From Saccharicrinis sp963665705 (lineage in GTDB: Bacteria > Bacteroidota > Bacteroidia > Bacteroidales > Marinilabiliaceae), in NCBI GenBank assembly GCA_963665705.1, contig OY762448.1, positions 3,348,001 through 3,412,000 of the forward strand: a stretch of DNA of 64,000 bases. Reading direction: 5' to 3'. The notes beneath the pieces are model-generated. The model had not been told where the DNA came from and ran no database searches. It worked only from the letters and a program-made list of their open reading frames with translations. Of this stretch, positions 63,543 to 64,000 are shown in pieces (position 1 is the first letter of the stretch; every line of letters starts with the position of its first letter). The position numbers were made by a program, and so were the translations under genes.

Positions 63543-64000
63543 ATGAATTTATCATTAAAAAAATCGATACAAACAATTAAATCTCAGATTGGTCTTCAAA
63601 GTGTTGGGATGCTTGCGTTATTGTTTACAGGATACATTAGTGTTAAAGCACAAACTGTAACAGGTGAACCTGCCGGAATTCCGATTCCTCCCCAAATCTA
63701 CTATACAGAGCCATGGGAAGATCCTCAAATATGCGGTTTAAACAGAGACCGTTCCAGAGTGACTGCTTATTCATATTCAAATATTATAGATGCTCTTAAG
63801 GATGATAGAGAACAATCATCTCGTTACGTGAATTTAAACGGAGATTGGGATTTCAAATTTGCAATTAAGCCAGCTGATGCACCTACTAACTTTTATGAAA
63901 GTAAGGTTACAGGATGGAATAAAATCCTGGTTCCTTCAAATTGGGAAATGGAAGGTTATGATATTCCTATCTATAAAAGTGCAGTTTATCCGTTTCGTCC
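63543..64000 (+). CDS. GH2 family glycoside hydrolase (N-terminal part, cut by window edge)
   Basis: The first 152 codons are present. The signal peptide is long (MNLSLKKSIQTIKSQIG..., cleavage near GYISVKAQ at about 37). The mature start resembles large beta-galactosidases of the LacZ type: WEDPQICGLNRDRSRVTAYSY, then SSRYVNLNGDWDFKF and VPSNWEMEGYDIPIYK. These LacZ-type GH2 enzymes have about 1000 residues or more. Substrate is probably a beta-galactoside or beta-uronide side group. It is distinct from the lipoprotein GH2 at the left edge, whose N-terminal domain is of a shorter subtype. It follows GH28 by 31 bases. Confidence 0.88.
   Translation, partial: MNLSLKKSIQTIKSQIGLQSVGMLALLFTGYISVKAQTVTGEPAGIPIPPQIYYTEPWEDPQICGLNRDRSRVTAYSYSNIIDALKDDREQSSRYVNLNGDWDFKFAIKPADAPTNFYESKVTGWNKILVPSNWEMEGYDIPIYKSAVYPFR

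Noticed and set aside
1..64000. CRISPR arrays, tRNA or rRNA genes, prophage, toxin-antitoxin or defence genes
   Set aside because: I looked for evenly spaced direct repeats, tRNA-like cloverleaves and typical protein motifs and saw none.

Overview
The window is AT-rich Bacteroidota DNA. The signs are SusC/SusD partners, many exported lipoproteins with an SCS/SCN-type lipobox, promoters of the TAnnTTTG type, few Shine-Dalgarno sites, IS66 genes and REP-like intergenic palindromes. It is almost entirely one large polysaccharide utilisation locus (PUL) for a complex pectin. The enzyme set matches rhamnogalacturonan II (RG-II) best: candidates for GH138, GH127, GH78, GH141, GH140, GH143, GH142, GH95, GH106, GH28, GH105, GH2, GH43, PL1, CE8 and a CE19-type esterase. 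Nearly all of these have counterparts in the RG-II loci of gut Bacteroides. Assignments rest on motifs, lengths and context read by eye; no database search was possible.

Layout. (1) 1-8047, minus strand: GH78, GH127, GH138 and a GH2 cut by the window edge, read from a promoter near 8150. (2) 8346-10412: an intact IS66-family element with an 8-bp target duplication. (3) 10519-36348, minus strand: a long run of secreted enzymes and helpers (CE8, symporter, Gfo/Idh/MocA oxidoreductase, mutarotase-like and TIM-barrel lipoproteins, GH141-like beta-helix, esterase, sialidase-fold protein, two DUF3826 proteins, GH142-like, GH143-like, GH43, GH140-like, a large DUF4955-type protein, two PL1 lyases). 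(4) 36571-41958: the SusD/SusC pair. (5) 42077-47956, minus strand: alcohol dehydrogenase, DapA-type aldolase, PdxA-type dehydrogenase, DUF1537 acid-sugar kinase and a sodium symporter. (6) 48449-49444: a LacI-type regulator. (7) 49860-64000, plus strand: GH28, GH28, GH106, GH105, a degenerate CE8-like protein, GH95, GH28 and a GH2 cut by the window edge.

How it fits together. Secreted and surface enzymes dismantle the glycan, SusC/D import oligosaccharides, periplasmic enzymes finish the job, and symporters take up the sugars. The most striking idea is that the five-gene operon at 42077-47956 is a pathway for Dha (3-deoxy-D-lyxo-heptulosaric acid), a rare RG-II sugar. An aldolase would give pyruvate and a four-carbon aldehyde acid, the dehydrogenase would reduce that to D-threonate, and kinase plus PdxA would convert it to DHAP and CO2. 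The GH143-like gene at 23240-25081 would release the Dha. LacI-type operators (consensus near ATGTAAACGTTTTCAT) lie on or beside predicted promoters of this operon, of the GH78-GH127-GH138 cluster, of lacI itself and of both GH28 genes, so release and catabolism look co-regulated. No hybrid two-component sensor, the usual RG-II PUL regulator in Bacteroides, is seen in the window.
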